From Halisarca cf. caerulea (lineage: Eukaryota > Porifera > Demospongiae > Chondrillida > Halisarcidae), in NCBI GenBank assembly GCA_963170055.1, contig CAUJGJ010000135.1, positions 205,001 to 269,000 of the forward strand: 64,000 bases of DNA. The letters are read 5' to 3'. This document shows positions 1 through 29,300 of this stretch, in pieces. The notes under the pieces are model-generated. The model saw only the letters and a list, made by a program, of their open reading frames with translations, was not told the origin of the DNA and did not search any database. Made by a program: the position numbers and the translations under genes. Numbering within the stretch: the first letter of the stretch is position 1; every line of letters begins with the position of its first letter.

Positions 1-149
1 ATATGTGCATATGTACGTGTATCCATCAACTCCTTGACAGTCGCATACATATATGTACGTGTGTGCATACGTACACCTACATGTATATACATACGTACAT
101 ACATGCTTATCTATTATGACATGCGTACTTGTCCCCACTATCCTTACAG
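1..149 (+). other. Intron end upstream of the first REPS exon
   Basis: This stretch has no open frame. It is rich in TACGTA/TATGTAC tetranucleotide repeats and ends in a pyrimidine tract followed by TTACAG at 144-149, a good 3' splice site. The transcript therefore probably starts upstream of the window. Confidence 0.6.
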
Positions 150-178
150 ACTGTCCTGCTGAGCTGTAGTAACACACG

Positions 179-18087
<17,909 letters not shown>

Positions 18088-18463
18088 TTTATTGTTTTGT
18101 AAACATGTTATTTGTCAACACTTGTTTTTGTTGTTTCTGAACACATTTCTTCTTTGCATGGCACACTATAAATGTCAAGTCAAACTGTATACGTGTTACG
18201 TCCAATACTTGTTTTGAATGTGTACAAATAGCAGAACTTTATTGTGTCTGTCTGTGTATGGCTTATGTACATTATGTATGATCATGTACTTTACAGTGAT
18301 TTCACTGGTAACGTTGTTGTTGAGTGTAGCGTTAAGACTTCATGGAGCTTAGTAGCATGTGTGGATATACCATACTAGGCCTGTACACGGGGGGGGGAGG
18401 AGGAGGGTTCGAGGGGGTTCGACCAACTGCCCCTTTTGTGCAGATATTGAACTGAACAATAAA
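18088..18463 (+). terminator. REPS 3' UTR with candidate poly(A) signal
   Basis: This AT-rich, non-coding sequence follows the stop. The first clear AATAAA is at 18458-18463. Earlier variants such as TATAAA also occur, so the true cleavage site is uncertain. Confidence 0.4.
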
Positions 18464-19409
18464 TGTTTCCTCACTGACACAAGACAAGCAAAACAAAGTT
18501 CCACAGTAATCCGATAGAGTATCCCTGACCCCCCTTTTCTCACCCCTGACCCCCCTTTTGTCACCCCTGGGTGTGGGTCTGCATACAGAGGGTATTTTTC
18601 AAGGGGTAAAATATTGTGGATGCTAAAAGCTTGGATTATTTATGGTTAAAAAAATTGTTGTTCATACCAGCAGGAATTATAACTTGTGATAACTTATGTT
18701 ATACTATATAGCGTTCGCGAGTAAATATGTTGTGCATGGTTCTCCCAAACCATGAAATTAAGCCGCAATTCTTTTAAATTTACCCTTTGCAAAATACCCA
18801 GCAAAGTGACATGTGAAAAACATACGTTTTGTACGGGTTTCACCATTCTTCGCTATATTCATAGTCGCAGCAACCCACATTTAACCCTCATGGGACTGCA
18901 TGATAACGTCCTCGAGATCTGTGCCATTTTCCTTTCACTTAATGGTTGACGCCTCCACCATATAATACATACATGAAGCTTAATTGTACACTCCCTAATT
19001 ATTATAACTCCGATTAAAATCTCCTTATAATATAATATTGTATGTATCATACTGCCATTAATCCCGGCCCACCATCATATTATCAACCAGTTCTGAATGC
19101 ACCAGGTCCTGCAGGAGGCCATGCAGAGCTATAGGGTCATAACTATTGTTATGACGTATCTATTATTATCAATACTTATATTGAAGTTGTAAAATATTTG
19201 AAATTCTGCATGTTTGCAGCTGCTACGATCGAGTATACAGGCTATAGTCTGCAGCTGGCATGCTAGACCCAGTTGTAAGGGCTAGCTCGCGTTTTGATCA
19301 GGCTTGCCCAAATATGTATCATCAATATATTTCATGAGCATGCATGCAGAGCCTGATTCATGCAGAAGTCCATACGGTCATATAGCTATATAATATATAA
19401 TGCAAGGGG
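18464..19409. other. Intergenic spacer between two tail-to-tail genes
   Basis: AT-rich. It contains a two-copy CCCCTGACCCCCCTTTT repeat at about 18523-18566 (a G-rich tract lies just before at 18389-18420). Otherwise I see nothing. Confidence 0.5.
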
Positions 19410-19415
19410 TTTATT
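19410..19415 (-). terminator. Candidate poly(A) signal of the minus-strand orphan gene
   Basis: TTTATT on + gives AATAAA on -, 218 bp past the stop at 19633. It is plausible only by position. Confidence 0.4.
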
Positions 19416-19632
19416 TCATAAAGACCATTTAAATCAATTAATTGAATTCGAAATTCTATTGTAGATTGAATATATGAGTTTCCACTCGATCATGCGCAGT
19501 CTGTGTTATGTCATGATTGTTACAGCAGCTCAGATACATCCAGGTTATATGACTGTGGTATAAGTTGATTGTACATGAGAAGAAAAGGTCAATGACATGC
19601 AAGACTTGACTTCCTTGCCATGCTGTTTCTTG

Positions 19633-20367
19633 CTATTCATCCAAGCATTTTGTCAGAAACACCACTAATTCATCGAAAGAACGTGCTTTTCGAGATCTCG
19701 ATCGCGAGTACAGCAGCTGCTGCAGATCTTTACTTTTTTCAAACACAAGGTTATGTCGGTAACACTCTGTAATTTCAAGACACGTGATTGAAGAGACTTC
19801 AACAGGTTTCACTTCAAAGAAATTCCATTCTGTGTTTGTGACTAACCCGCACATGATTTTATCCTTCCACTGACAGCTTTTGTAGGACGTAGCTACCTGC
19901 TGCAACATTCCAGAAAGGCTCGGCTGAGCCCTTGCATGTGTGCTCCTCAGACCATAAGGATATGTCTCTGGCTCGTGTATCACCAGCAACATGCGCACTA
20001 GACACTCCTTCTCTGATATACACTGATACACAACCTCATTAAGGGCCGGCCCCGAAGAAGCCAAGAACTTCACCTCGCTGTAGTCGTAACCATTTAAATA
20101 CTCAACAACTAATTCTAATATGCTGTGGATGGGACGATGGAGATTTCTTGCATCAGATGTATTCGAGGCCGCATCCTCAAATTTTCCCGGGACTCTAAAC
20201 ATCAAATCCTCTGCTGGGCCACAAGGAAATTGATTCCCATCACAGATGGGAAGGGAGTGGAACTCTAGACTGTCAAGATATTCACCAAACGAGCCACCAG
20301 TTGGCTTTCCCTTGTAAGCCATGAGCATGAAATGGCAAACATCTTCCCACATGCAATCTCCAGGAGC
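19633..20367 (-). CDS. Orphan gene exon 2: conserved-looking globular domain
   Basis: The exon has 244 codons, then a stop. It opens APGDCMWEDVCHFM and closes with an Arg/Ser stretch (SRSRSRKARSFDEL) and a C-terminal amphipathic helix. Hydrophobic and charged spacing looks like a folded alpha/beta domain. No frame breaks are seen. Confidence 0.75.
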   Translation of the reverse strand, partial: APGDCMWEDVCHFMLMAYKGKPTGGSFGEYLDSLEFHSLPICDGNQFPCGPAEDLMFRVPGKFEDAASNTSDARNLHRPIHSILELVVEYLNGYDYSEVKFLASSGPALNEVVYQCISEKECLVRMLLVIHEPETYPYGLRSTHARAQPSLSGMLQQVATSYKSCQWKDKIMCGLVTNTEWNFFEVKPVEVSSITCLEITECYRHNLVFEKSKDLQQLLYSRSRSRKARSFDELVVFLTKCLDE

Positions 20368-21924
20368 CTACATAAAAATGCAATGCAAATATAAGCAAAT
20401 TACAAACCCTATGCTCAGACAACTTCACAGCATGATTCAAGGATATCGTGGACAAGGTGTTTGAGTAATTTTATCCACTTCGAATAACTTCGAATAGTCA
20501 GGTTAGTGCGTTTGGTAGGAATTTATGAGAGAATCTACAAGTACCATTGTTCCACTGCCCACCACTGCTTATGTTTATTACCATAGGTAACATCCCCTGC
20601 TTTTCCGGGCCTTTGTTTAATGGCTGACTAACTATTTGGAGGCTTTTTGTGCATTGCATATCGTGGAATGAATCTTCTCATTGTATTGAGCCCTATAAGT
20701 TTAGATTCTTTATGTCAGTAGCCAGCCTCCTCTCTGTAACCTATGTGCTTCAGTACTTATAAGAATTTTGGCAAGAATACAGAAAATGTGTTCTCTAACT
20801 CCTCACATTGCTTCACCTATCTTACCTCCTGAGCAGTTCCTTTGATGTATGATGTCCTTAGGTGGTAAAGAAATGTTTCCTTCGTTTAGAAACTTTGAGG
20901 CTATATGCAAGCGTATGCCGTAGGTTTAGTAGTGTGGTACAAGAAGATTGCAAATATTGGACGAAACAAGTGTTTATAATAATTATAGCAATAAACCAGT
21001 TACATGCAGTATACATGCCCATATCTCAGGAGTAACACATTTACTGCTCTTTCCCTCAGGTCTTACGCAGTTAATGCATTTTCCCATCACGGGTGTGTAG
21101 TAACTAGTAAATACATAGGTAATGACATCACTGACTGCAGGAGACAAGGTCTGACCATGGAGCATCTATGGTCTGACTGCAATTGAGTAGTCATTTGATG
21201 CGGTCAACATGTGAGCATGTCACACTTGTGTGAGGACTTCTGCTCATACACATACCTTGTCCTTAACCTTCATGATAGGTGGAATTGTCTTTGCATGAGT
21301 CGATGCATTTCCACAATTGTTATCAAGGTGTTCTGCTTGATCCGGATTTCGAAAATGCGGTTGTAGTGAGTGTGACAACTGAGCTTCCTCCTCATTAGTT
21401 TGTAGACGTAAGCACGGAGGGCATGTCTGCTCTGGCCCATAAAATAGTGACTGCGTCCCCTCAAATCTGGGATGGCAGGCCCCATAATACGCTGGATTGA
21501 TCCTCTCATAACTGGGATGGAAGGGCCCATAATATGCCGGATTGATCCCCTCATATCTGGGATGGCGAGGCCCATAATAAGTTGGATCGGTCTCCTCAAA
21601 TCTCGGATGGCGGGGCCCATAGTGTGGTGTGAGGCTCAACTGTGGCTGAGTCGCCTCAGAACTCGGATGGCCAGGACCATAACATACTGTCTGGGGTAAC
21701 TGACTTCTCCAAGGCATTGGTGTGAATGGCTGGGGAGGAACATACCGCCTGTAGGAAACGTTATTCTGATTCTTGGGAGCTGGTGGCTCATTTGACCGTG
21801 GAACTGCGCTGGGAAATAAAGGAGGAATGCTAACATCTGGATTTTGAGTTTGCCCCTCTCTTCCGACTGTAAAACGGTTATCAGAAGGCCGGGGACTACG
21901 TTCTCTGTATCCGTGATCACTCAT
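19633..21924 (-). CDS. Two-exon gene, unknown protein of 467 residues
   Basis: I do not recognise this gene. The exons are 21924-21256 and 20367-19633, joined in phase 0 (AAG|GTATGT to TTTATGTAG|GCT). The start is the ATG at 21922-21924, the first in the open frame. Residues 1-223 are polar and proline-rich with 15-residue repeats (YGPRHPRYEGINPAY type) at about 82-165. Residues 224-467 form a compact, Cys-containing domain. Its block MLLVIHE, then LQQVATSYKSC, then IMCGLVTNTEWNFFEV (about 395-409), recalls the end of restriction-endonuclease-like folds such as those in Crinkler-type or transposon-borne nucleases. That is inference from pattern only. I see no signal peptide or membrane segment. 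The product is probably intracellular. The gene is tail to tail with REPS. Confidence 0.75.
20368..21255 (-). other. Intron of the orphan gene
   Basis: The 888-bp intron has GTATGT and TATGTAG boundaries. No repeat array or other exon is seen. Confidence 0.7.
21256..21924 (-). CDS. Orphan gene exon 1: disordered region with YGP-HP repeats
   Basis: The exon has 223 codons and ends IMKVKDK before GTATGT. Tandem 45-bp units at about 21430-21681 encode five to six copies of YGPxHPxxExxxPxY. Substitutions differ between copies (PRHPRFEETDPTY, PFHPSYERINPAY, ACHPRFEGTQSLF), so the array is old enough to have diverged yet keeps the frame. Confidence 0.75.
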
Positions 21925-22130
21925 TTAACCATAGACAACGGGAAAAAGAGACTTGAAACTGCGTAGATGCACAGATAGTATCTATGGTAGATGTAATCTC
22001 CTGCGCATGCTCAAATCATTGTACTAGTCTTGCGCGCCAGACCCCACGCTGAGAAGAGAAGGGCCGCGCGAGAATACATAAATCACGTGGTAATTGATTA
22101 TCTATGATGTAATAACGGCGACTAGGGTGT
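21925..22130 (-). promoter_or_regulatory. Likely promoter or 5' region of the orphan gene
   Basis: A short GC- and CpG-rich patch at about 22028-22075 (TTGCGCGCCAGACC, GGGCCGCGCGAG) stands out from AT-rich surroundings, 100-150 bp upstream of the start codon. No TATA box is clear. Confidence 0.35.
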
Positions 22131-23050
22131 ATACATGTACGTTACAGTCCGTGAATGACTGAAGTGTTGCTGAGGGAGGTATTCTCTAACACCTTAACAG
22201 AACCACTCCTTCAACTTCTTAGGAGAAAGGACGGTTTTGAGCTTCGCACTACCAGTCATGAAGGAGGATGAGGCAAGACTAGACATAAATGCCCGGATTT
22301 TAGCATGCAGGTCATGATTGGCCGAGTCAATGTGTAGGTGTCTTAACTCATTAATACACAAAATTGATGGGAAATAAAGCTGTGATGAATTAACAAGAAC
22401 TTACTATTCATACACAAAGGCCACCACCTAGCCAGCCAGCTAATCTGCCGAAACTATGATGAAATGGGTTCACATATATAACATACCCCTGTCCCCTTAA
22501 GTCACCTCATTGTTCTCCCAGTTGTACCGGATTATTTGAAGTTGAACTGTATGCACACGCACGTACATATGTACCTACAATATATGTTACATGCATGTGT
22601 GTTGTGCTTCTGCACGACATTGTGTGTGGATGAGTTGTCCTTGCCATTGGTACCTACATCCTGTAGCTCCAGTATTGCATGTCTATGATTTATGTAGGTA
22701 TGACGATATAAAGTAAATGAAAGCCATCGACTGAAGCAAAAGTAAAGTTTTGTTTAATTTTCAATTCATTAATTCTTAATTTTAACTGATACATCTTCAG
22801 AAAGATTGTTCAACTTTCACAGCTCATGTCTCTCCTATTGTTCAAAGTCACATGCTCGTAGACTTACTGTAATCCACAGGTTTTCTCTAGTACAGTACAC
22901 TGCATGGGGCTTTCCAGTGTTAATGTTGTGTTACATAACAGCATAAGGTGTTTTGTACTAGGAAGACTATAGCACCTACCTTGTTATAATATTATTATAT
23001 ACATCAGTAATATATACTATAAATTATACAATCATTGAAACCTTTCTAAT

Positions 23051-23077
23051 CCCCCCCCCCCCCCCCCCCCCCCCCCC
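23051..23077 (+). repeat. Poly-C tract (27 C)
   Basis: It lies about 250 bp upstream of the exon copy, as the 18-C tract does upstream of true exon 10. Confidence 0.92.
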
Positions 23078-23323
23078 ATATAATCCATCAACCCCTCTGC
23101 CAAGGTTTTGAAAATGAATTACTACTGTATGTACTGAATGCACACCTCAAGAAATCTGTGTATGTGGCAGTGTCCATAAATAAATGTACATTTCATATGA
23201 CATTGTGTGCAGAAGACTGTATATTTCTTAACCCAAGTCTATGGTATCATACATGATTCATCCCAGCACTATATATAAGTGTATACCTGTACAATCACCC
23301 TCATGCACGTCCTCTGTATACAG

Positions 23324-23620
23324 TTTCCCATACAACCAATGAGGAAGTCGGGGAAGACCACCTCCAGGAACTCCACTAAACCATGCATCCTCCTCCAGCG
23401 AAGCTTAGACCGAGAGCAAACCTCTCTAATGACACCAACCCGTGGCAGCTCCTGATAAGTCCTTTAGTATGGCTGTTCAAGAACTAAAGGTAAAGCGATC
23501 TCCTTCTCCTGCTAAGCCTCCTCCGCACAAATCTGGTGTAGGGTCACATGGGGTTGATGTGCTGTCTGTGGCCATAGCAATAGCGGAGAAAGCGTCGGTT
23601 CTTCCATCTTCTAATCAGAT
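23324..23620 (+). pseudogene. Decayed copy of REPS exon 10
   Basis: The copy is 297 nt against 299 in the parent, with high identity, especially in the second half (KRSPSPAKPPPHKSG, then DVLSVAIAIAEKASVLPSSNQM). Small indels and substitutions create in-frame stops (TAG at about 23406, TAA at about 23428), and the donor GTGAGT has become GTGATC. It lies beyond the REPS stop and poly(A) signal, so it is not an alternative exon of that transcript as read here. Confidence 0.9.
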
Positions 23621-23785
23621 GTGATCGTGCGTTTATATATTACTTCAGTCTCCAACCCAGATTATTGCCACGTACATACTGCTCAAAAGTATAACGTTAT
23701 GCATTGTGAATTTTGTCTCTTGTGTGATACAAATTATTACGGTAACCATAAGCTTCTACCCCAGCATATGTCTCTTAACAGGCCT

Positions 23786-24053
23786 TTAGGCAAGGGGGGA
23801 AGCCAGTTCCACCTAGCTAATAACACTGAAAATATAGAAGGAGACATTCTAGCCTTATTTCATGAGAACTTACTATAACTAATACTTTTTAGATCTTATC
23901 TACTCCATCAATCTCTGTAATAAAGCCAGCTAACATCCGAATATTTCAATCACAGATTGTTATATGACCATTTATTCTCTCCAGTGAAACGCAATCAACC
24001 AAAACTTGCGACGGGCATTTACGTAACAAAAGTTCCACTTTGGTCCGGAAGAA
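23786..24053. other. Spacer without a recognised feature
   Basis: Unique AT-rich sequence between the duplicated segment and the poly-C tract. Confidence 0.5.
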
Positions 24054-24073
24054 CCCCCCCCCCCCCCCCCCCC
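24054..24073 (+). repeat. Poly-C tract (20 C)
   Basis: Mononucleotide run 80 bp before the large GT block. Confidence 0.9.
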
Positions 24074-24159
24074 ATAATTCAACCTGGCTACAGGCCTGCT
24101 TAAGTGGTAGTATTATGGCACTACGTACACTTTGCATGCAATGCATAGACCTATAGCTC

Positions 24160-24228
24160 TCTTTGTGGGTGTGTGGGTGTGCGTGGGTGTGGGTGTGTTT
24201 GAGTGTGTGTGTGTGTGTGTGTGTGTGG

Positions 24229-24306
<78 letters not shown>

Positions 24307-24319
24307 TTGTGCATGCATG

Positions 24320-24361
<42 letters not shown>

Positions 24362-24383
24362 TGCATGTGTATGTTTGTGCGTG

Positions 24384-24441
<58 letters not shown>

Positions 24442-24488
24442 TGTGTGTGTGTGTAAGTGTGTATACATGCATGTGTGTGTGTGTGTGT

Positions 24489-24533
<45 letters not shown>

Positions 24534-24555
24534 TGCATGTGTATGTTTGTGCGTG

Positions 24556-24597
<42 letters not shown>

Positions 24598-24634
24598 TGT
24601 GCGTGTGTGTATGTGTGTATACATGCATGCGCTT

Positions 24635-24697
<63 letters not shown>

Positions 24698-24730
24698 TAC
24701 GCATGTGTGCATGTATATATATGCATGCGC

Positions 24731-24823
<93 letters not shown>

Positions 24824-24876
24824 TGTGTGTGTGCATGTGTGTGTATGTTTGTGTGTGTGTATGTGTGTGTGTATGT

Positions 24877-24927
<51 letters not shown>

Positions 24928-24935
24928 TGTGTGTA
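24160..24935 (+). repeat. Very long (GT)n microsatellite block, about 0.78 kb
   Basis: Nearly continuous GT with GCATGC, CTGCATGTGTATGTTTGTGC and TATATATGC interruptions. The interruption cassette at about 24361-24385 recurs at 24532-24556, so parts of the block were duplicated in larger pieces. Open frames over 800 nt on both strands are pure repeat. Confidence 0.97.
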
Positions 24936-25599
24936 TTAGGGTTGGGCAATATTGCATGGTTTTAGTCAACCACAATTATCATCCAACAAAATTTACAATT
25001 ATAGTGCGTTTGTGTTGAAATGGCCACTGTGGGTTGTAATGAGGAGAATTTTTGAATGGGTCAAATTCAAATTTGGTAGGGTGTACAACCCTGAAATTTT
25101 ACACAAGGATGCAAAATAGGTTATATTTTCAAATTTTACGACAAAATGGTTACCATGGTAACTCCTGATTGCGCAATGGACAACATTCTCAAGAAACCAC
25201 AAGAATGCAAACTTATAAGAAAAGTCTGAAGTCATTGTAAACTTTTAGTTTTTCTATTAATATTAGAAAATTACTTATAATCCTCTACAATTAAGCGGAG
25301 GCAATTTTTTGAAAACCTTGCTTCAAACTTGAATACGAGTCAATATAATACACATGCGTGAAATACTCCCACAAAAGACTTCACCTCACACATTATCAGT
25401 GGAATGGAATGAATGTTTTTAATATGAAGTACAATACAATACCTACAAACGTACATTGGGTTTTTATGGAAAAAGAAGTCACACATGGAGAAATTTGATG
25501 TCTCAGTTATAATAAATATTTAAATATGCGCATATCATTAATTGTATACATAGTCAAAGTAAATCAAAATACACTAACTCAGTCATGCTAAATGTCATG
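24936..25599. other. AT-rich spacer, possibly 3' part of the transposon remnant
   Basis: No gene or clear terminal inverted repeat seen. It lies directly downstream (on -) of the transposase pseudogene. Confidence 0.45.
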
Positions 25600-26325
25600 T
25601 TATACCCTACTCGCCAACTCTGACACCTTCCTGTGACTACTGTATGCCTTCACAACAACATCTACATATGCACCTGTGTTTACTTCTTCATTTGTATATG
25701 CTCGCATGTAGTCTCTGCTTTTACGAAAATATTTCCTTATGTTGTCTAGTGTTACATTGTTAAATGCTGGTGTGATTATATTTTGTAGTCCTCTAAACGT
25801 ATAGTCACAGTGTTCCCTAGCATATGCTTTGACTAATCCCCATACTCGCTCTATAGGATTAAGTTTAGGATGAAATGCTGGAATAAATAATATTCTGTGT
25901 CCGTGCCTTGCAATCTCCCTCGCCACCCTTGATTTTTCATTTTTAAAATCTTCAAATGTGTTTAACTCCCTTATCATGTCCTCCTTCTTCATTCCATGTG
26001 TATTTACTCCTCGCTCCTCCAGTACCCTCTTCAGTCCCTTTGGTGTACCATGTTCATCTTGCATGTGCTGTATCTTAGGTATTCCATTTACAACTATAGG
26101 TGAATTCCTCATCTTGTATGATCCCCCTGGATGTACATTCATTTTATGTGCTAATAAAGCATCTTTTGCATATGCTCTATGGTTGCTAGACTGATCAAAT
26201 ATCCAAACTACATCAAAACGTTCCTATGGGTATTTAAAATTTACTATCTTTGCTACCTTTTGCACCTGAGCTAAAAAATGAACGTTAGTTCAATATCCAT
26301 CAGCATTAGCTCCTATATATTTATG
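25600..26325 (-). pseudogene. DDE transposase remnant, C-terminal half
   Basis: On the minus strand an open frame of 180 codons (26142-25600) carries FHPKLNPIERVW, whose NPIE glutamate is the third acid of IS630/Tc1/mariner-type DDE enzymes. A SAP-like stretch (KGLKRVLEERG, then KKEDMIREL) precedes it, as in a DDE family common in sponges and cnidarians. The frame extends upstream without an ATG through IFDQSSNH (D codon 26194-26196, the second acid) and GANADGY. It is broken by TAG at 26224-26226 and TGA at 26290-26292. The N-terminal half and first acid are missing because the satellite begins at about 26320. The element is inactive. Confidence 0.85.
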
Positions 26326-29300
26326 TAGTGTTGGTTATGCTGGTGCTAATACCAATAATTGGCACTAGTACCACGCACATTCCCAGTGGACACACATGAA
26401 GTTTCTGAAGTGTTGTGGGCGTATCTGTGTATAGTGTTAAATATGCTAGTGTTAAGACCAATATTTCGCAATTGCATCACGCACATTCCCAGTGGACACA
26501 CATGAAGTTTCTGAAGTGCTGTGGGCATATTTGTGTAGTGTTGGATATGGTGGTGCTAATACCAATATTTGGCACTAGCACCACGCACATTCCCAGTGGA
26601 CACACATGAAGTTTCTGAAGTGCTGTGGGCGTATTAGTGTAGTGTTGGATATGGTGGTTCTAAGACCAATATTTGGTAATAGCACAACGCACATTCCCAG
26701 TGGACACACATGAAGTTTCTGAAGTGCTGTGGGCGTATCTGTGTAGCATTGGATACGCTTGTGTTAATACAAATATTTGGCACTAGCACCACGCACATTC
26801 CCAGTGGACACACATGAAGTTTCTGAAGTACTGTGGGCATATTTGTGTAGTGTTGGATATACTGGTGCTAATACCAATATTTGGCACTAACACCACGCAC
26901 ATTCCCAGTGGACACACATGAAGTTTCTGAACTGCTGTGGGCGTATTTGTGTAGTGTTGGATATGTTGGTGCTTAAACCAATATTTGGCAATAGCACCAC
27001 GTACATTCCCAGTGGACACACATGAGGTTTCTGAAGTGCTGTGGGCGTATTTGTGTAGTGTTGGATACGCTAGTGCTAATACCAATATTTGGTACTAGCA
27101 CCACGCATATTCCCAGTAGACACGCATGAAGTTTCTCAAGTACTGTGGGCGTACTTTTGTACTGTTGGATATGGTGGTTCTTAGACCAATATTTGGTACT
27201 AACACCACGCACATTCCCACACATGAAGTTTCTGAAGTGTTGCGGGCATATCTGCGTAGTGTTAAATATGCTGGTGTTAAGACCAATATTTGGCATTAGC
27301 ACCACGCACATTCCCAGTGGATGAACATTAAGTTTCTATAGTGCTCTGGGCATATTTGTGTAGTGTTGGATATGGTGGTTCTAAGACCAATGTTTGGCAC
27401 TAAAACCACGCACATTCCCAGTGGACACACATGAAGTTTCTGAAGTGCTATGAGCATATTTGTGTAGTGTTGGATATAGTGGTTCTAAGACCAATATTTG
27501 GCACTACCACCACGCACATTCCCAGTGGACACACATGAAGTTTCTGAAGTGCTGTGGGCGTATTTGTGAAGTGTTGGATATGGTGGTTCTAAGACCAATA
27601 CTTAGACTAGCACCACGCACATTCCCAGTGGACACGCATGAACTTTCTCAAGTGCCGTGGGCGTATCTGTGTAGCATTGGATATGCTTGTGTTAACACAA
27701 ATATTTCGCACTAGCACCACGCACATTCCCAGTGGACACACATGAAGTTTCTGAAGTGCTGTGGGCGTATCTGTGTAGTGTTAGATATGCTAGGGCTAAT
27801 ACCAATATTTTGCACTAAAACCACACACATTCCCAGTGGACACGCATGAAGTTTCTGAAGTGCTGTGGGCGTATTTGTGTAGTGTTGGATACGCTGGTGC
27901 TAATACAAATATTTCGCACTAGCACCACACACATTCAAAGTGGACACACATGAAGTTTCTGAAGTGCTATGGGAGTATTTGTGTAGTGTTGGATACGCTG
28001 GTGCTAATACCAATATTTGGCACTAACACCACGCACATTTCCACTAGACACGCATGAAGTTTATGAAGTACTGTGGGCGTATTTGTGTAGTGTTGGATAT
28101 GGTGGTTCTAAGACCAATATTTGATACTAGCACCATGCACATTCCCAGTGGACACGCATGAAGTTTCTGAAGTGCTGTTGGTGTATTTGTGTACTATAGG
28201 ATATGCTAGTGCTAATACAAATATTTGGCACTATCACCACGCACATTCAAAGTGGACAAACATAAAGTTTCTGAAGTGCTGTGGGCGTATTTGTGTAATG
28301 TTGGATATGGTGGTGCTAATGCCAATATTTGGCACTAGCACCACGCACATTCCAGTGGACATACATAAGGTTTCTGAAGAGCTGTGGGCGTATTTGTGTA
28401 GTGCTGGATATGGTGGTTCTAAGACCAATATTTGGCACTAAAACCACGCACATTCCCAGTGGACACAAAAGAAGTTTCTGAAGTGCTGTGAGCATATTTG
28501 TGTAGTGTTGGATATGGTGGTTCTAAGACCTATATATGGGACTAGCACCACGCACATTGTCAGTGGATACACATGAAGTTTCTGAAGTGCTGTGGGCGTA
28601 TTTGTGTAGTGCTGGATATGGTGATTCTAAGACCAAAATTTGGCACTAGCACCATGCACATTCCCAGTGGACACGCATGAAGTTTCTGAAGTGCTGTGGG
28701 CGTATTTGTGTACTATTGGATATGCTGGTGCTAATACAAATATTTGGACTAGCACCACGCACATTCAAAGTGGACAAACATAAAGTTGCTGAAGTGCTGT
28801 GGCGTATTTGTGTAGAGTTGGATATGCTGGTGCTAATACCAATATTTGGCACTAGCACCACGCACATTCCCAGTAGACACGCATGAAGTTTCTGAAGTAC
28901 TGTGGGCGAATTTGTGTACTGTTGGATATGGTGGTTCTAAGACCAATATTTGGTACTAGCACCACGCACATTCCCACACATGAGGTTTCTGAAGTGTTTC
29001 GGGCATATCTGTGTAGTGTTAAATATGCTGGTGTTAAGATGAACATTTGGCATTAGCACCACGCACATTCCCAGTGGAAGCAGAATACGTTTCTGTAGTG
29101 CTGTGGGCGTATTTGTGTAGTGTTGGATATGGTGGTTCTAAGACCAATATTTGGCACTAAAACCACGCACATTCCCAGTGGACACACATGAAGTTTCTGA
29201 AGATTTATGAGCATAATTGTGTAGTGTTGGATATGGTGGTTCTAAGACCAATACTTGGCACTAGCACCACGCACATTCCCAGTGAACACACATGAAGTTT

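Larger units (their letters stand above)
22381..23785 (+). repeat. Direct segmental duplicate of REPS intron 9-exon 10-intron 10
   Basis: It matches about 15861-16930. The left part shares CCACCA, GCCGAA and TCACATATA blocks. The middle shares the TATAGCACCTA plus poly-C signature. The exon copy and the start of the next intron (AGATTATTGCCA, TGTCTCTTGTG, ACCATAAG) follow in the same order and orientation. The copy carries extra sequence at about 22500-22950. Confidence 0.85.

Noticed and set aside
21004..21699. Plus-strand frames opposite the orphan gene
   Set aside because: Shadows of the minus-strand exon 1 repeats and of its intron. They lack splice logic and family signal.
23946..25018. 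Frames of 270-296 codons on both strands (poly Thr-His or Cys-Val)
   Set aside because: Pure translation of a (GT)n/(CA)n block.
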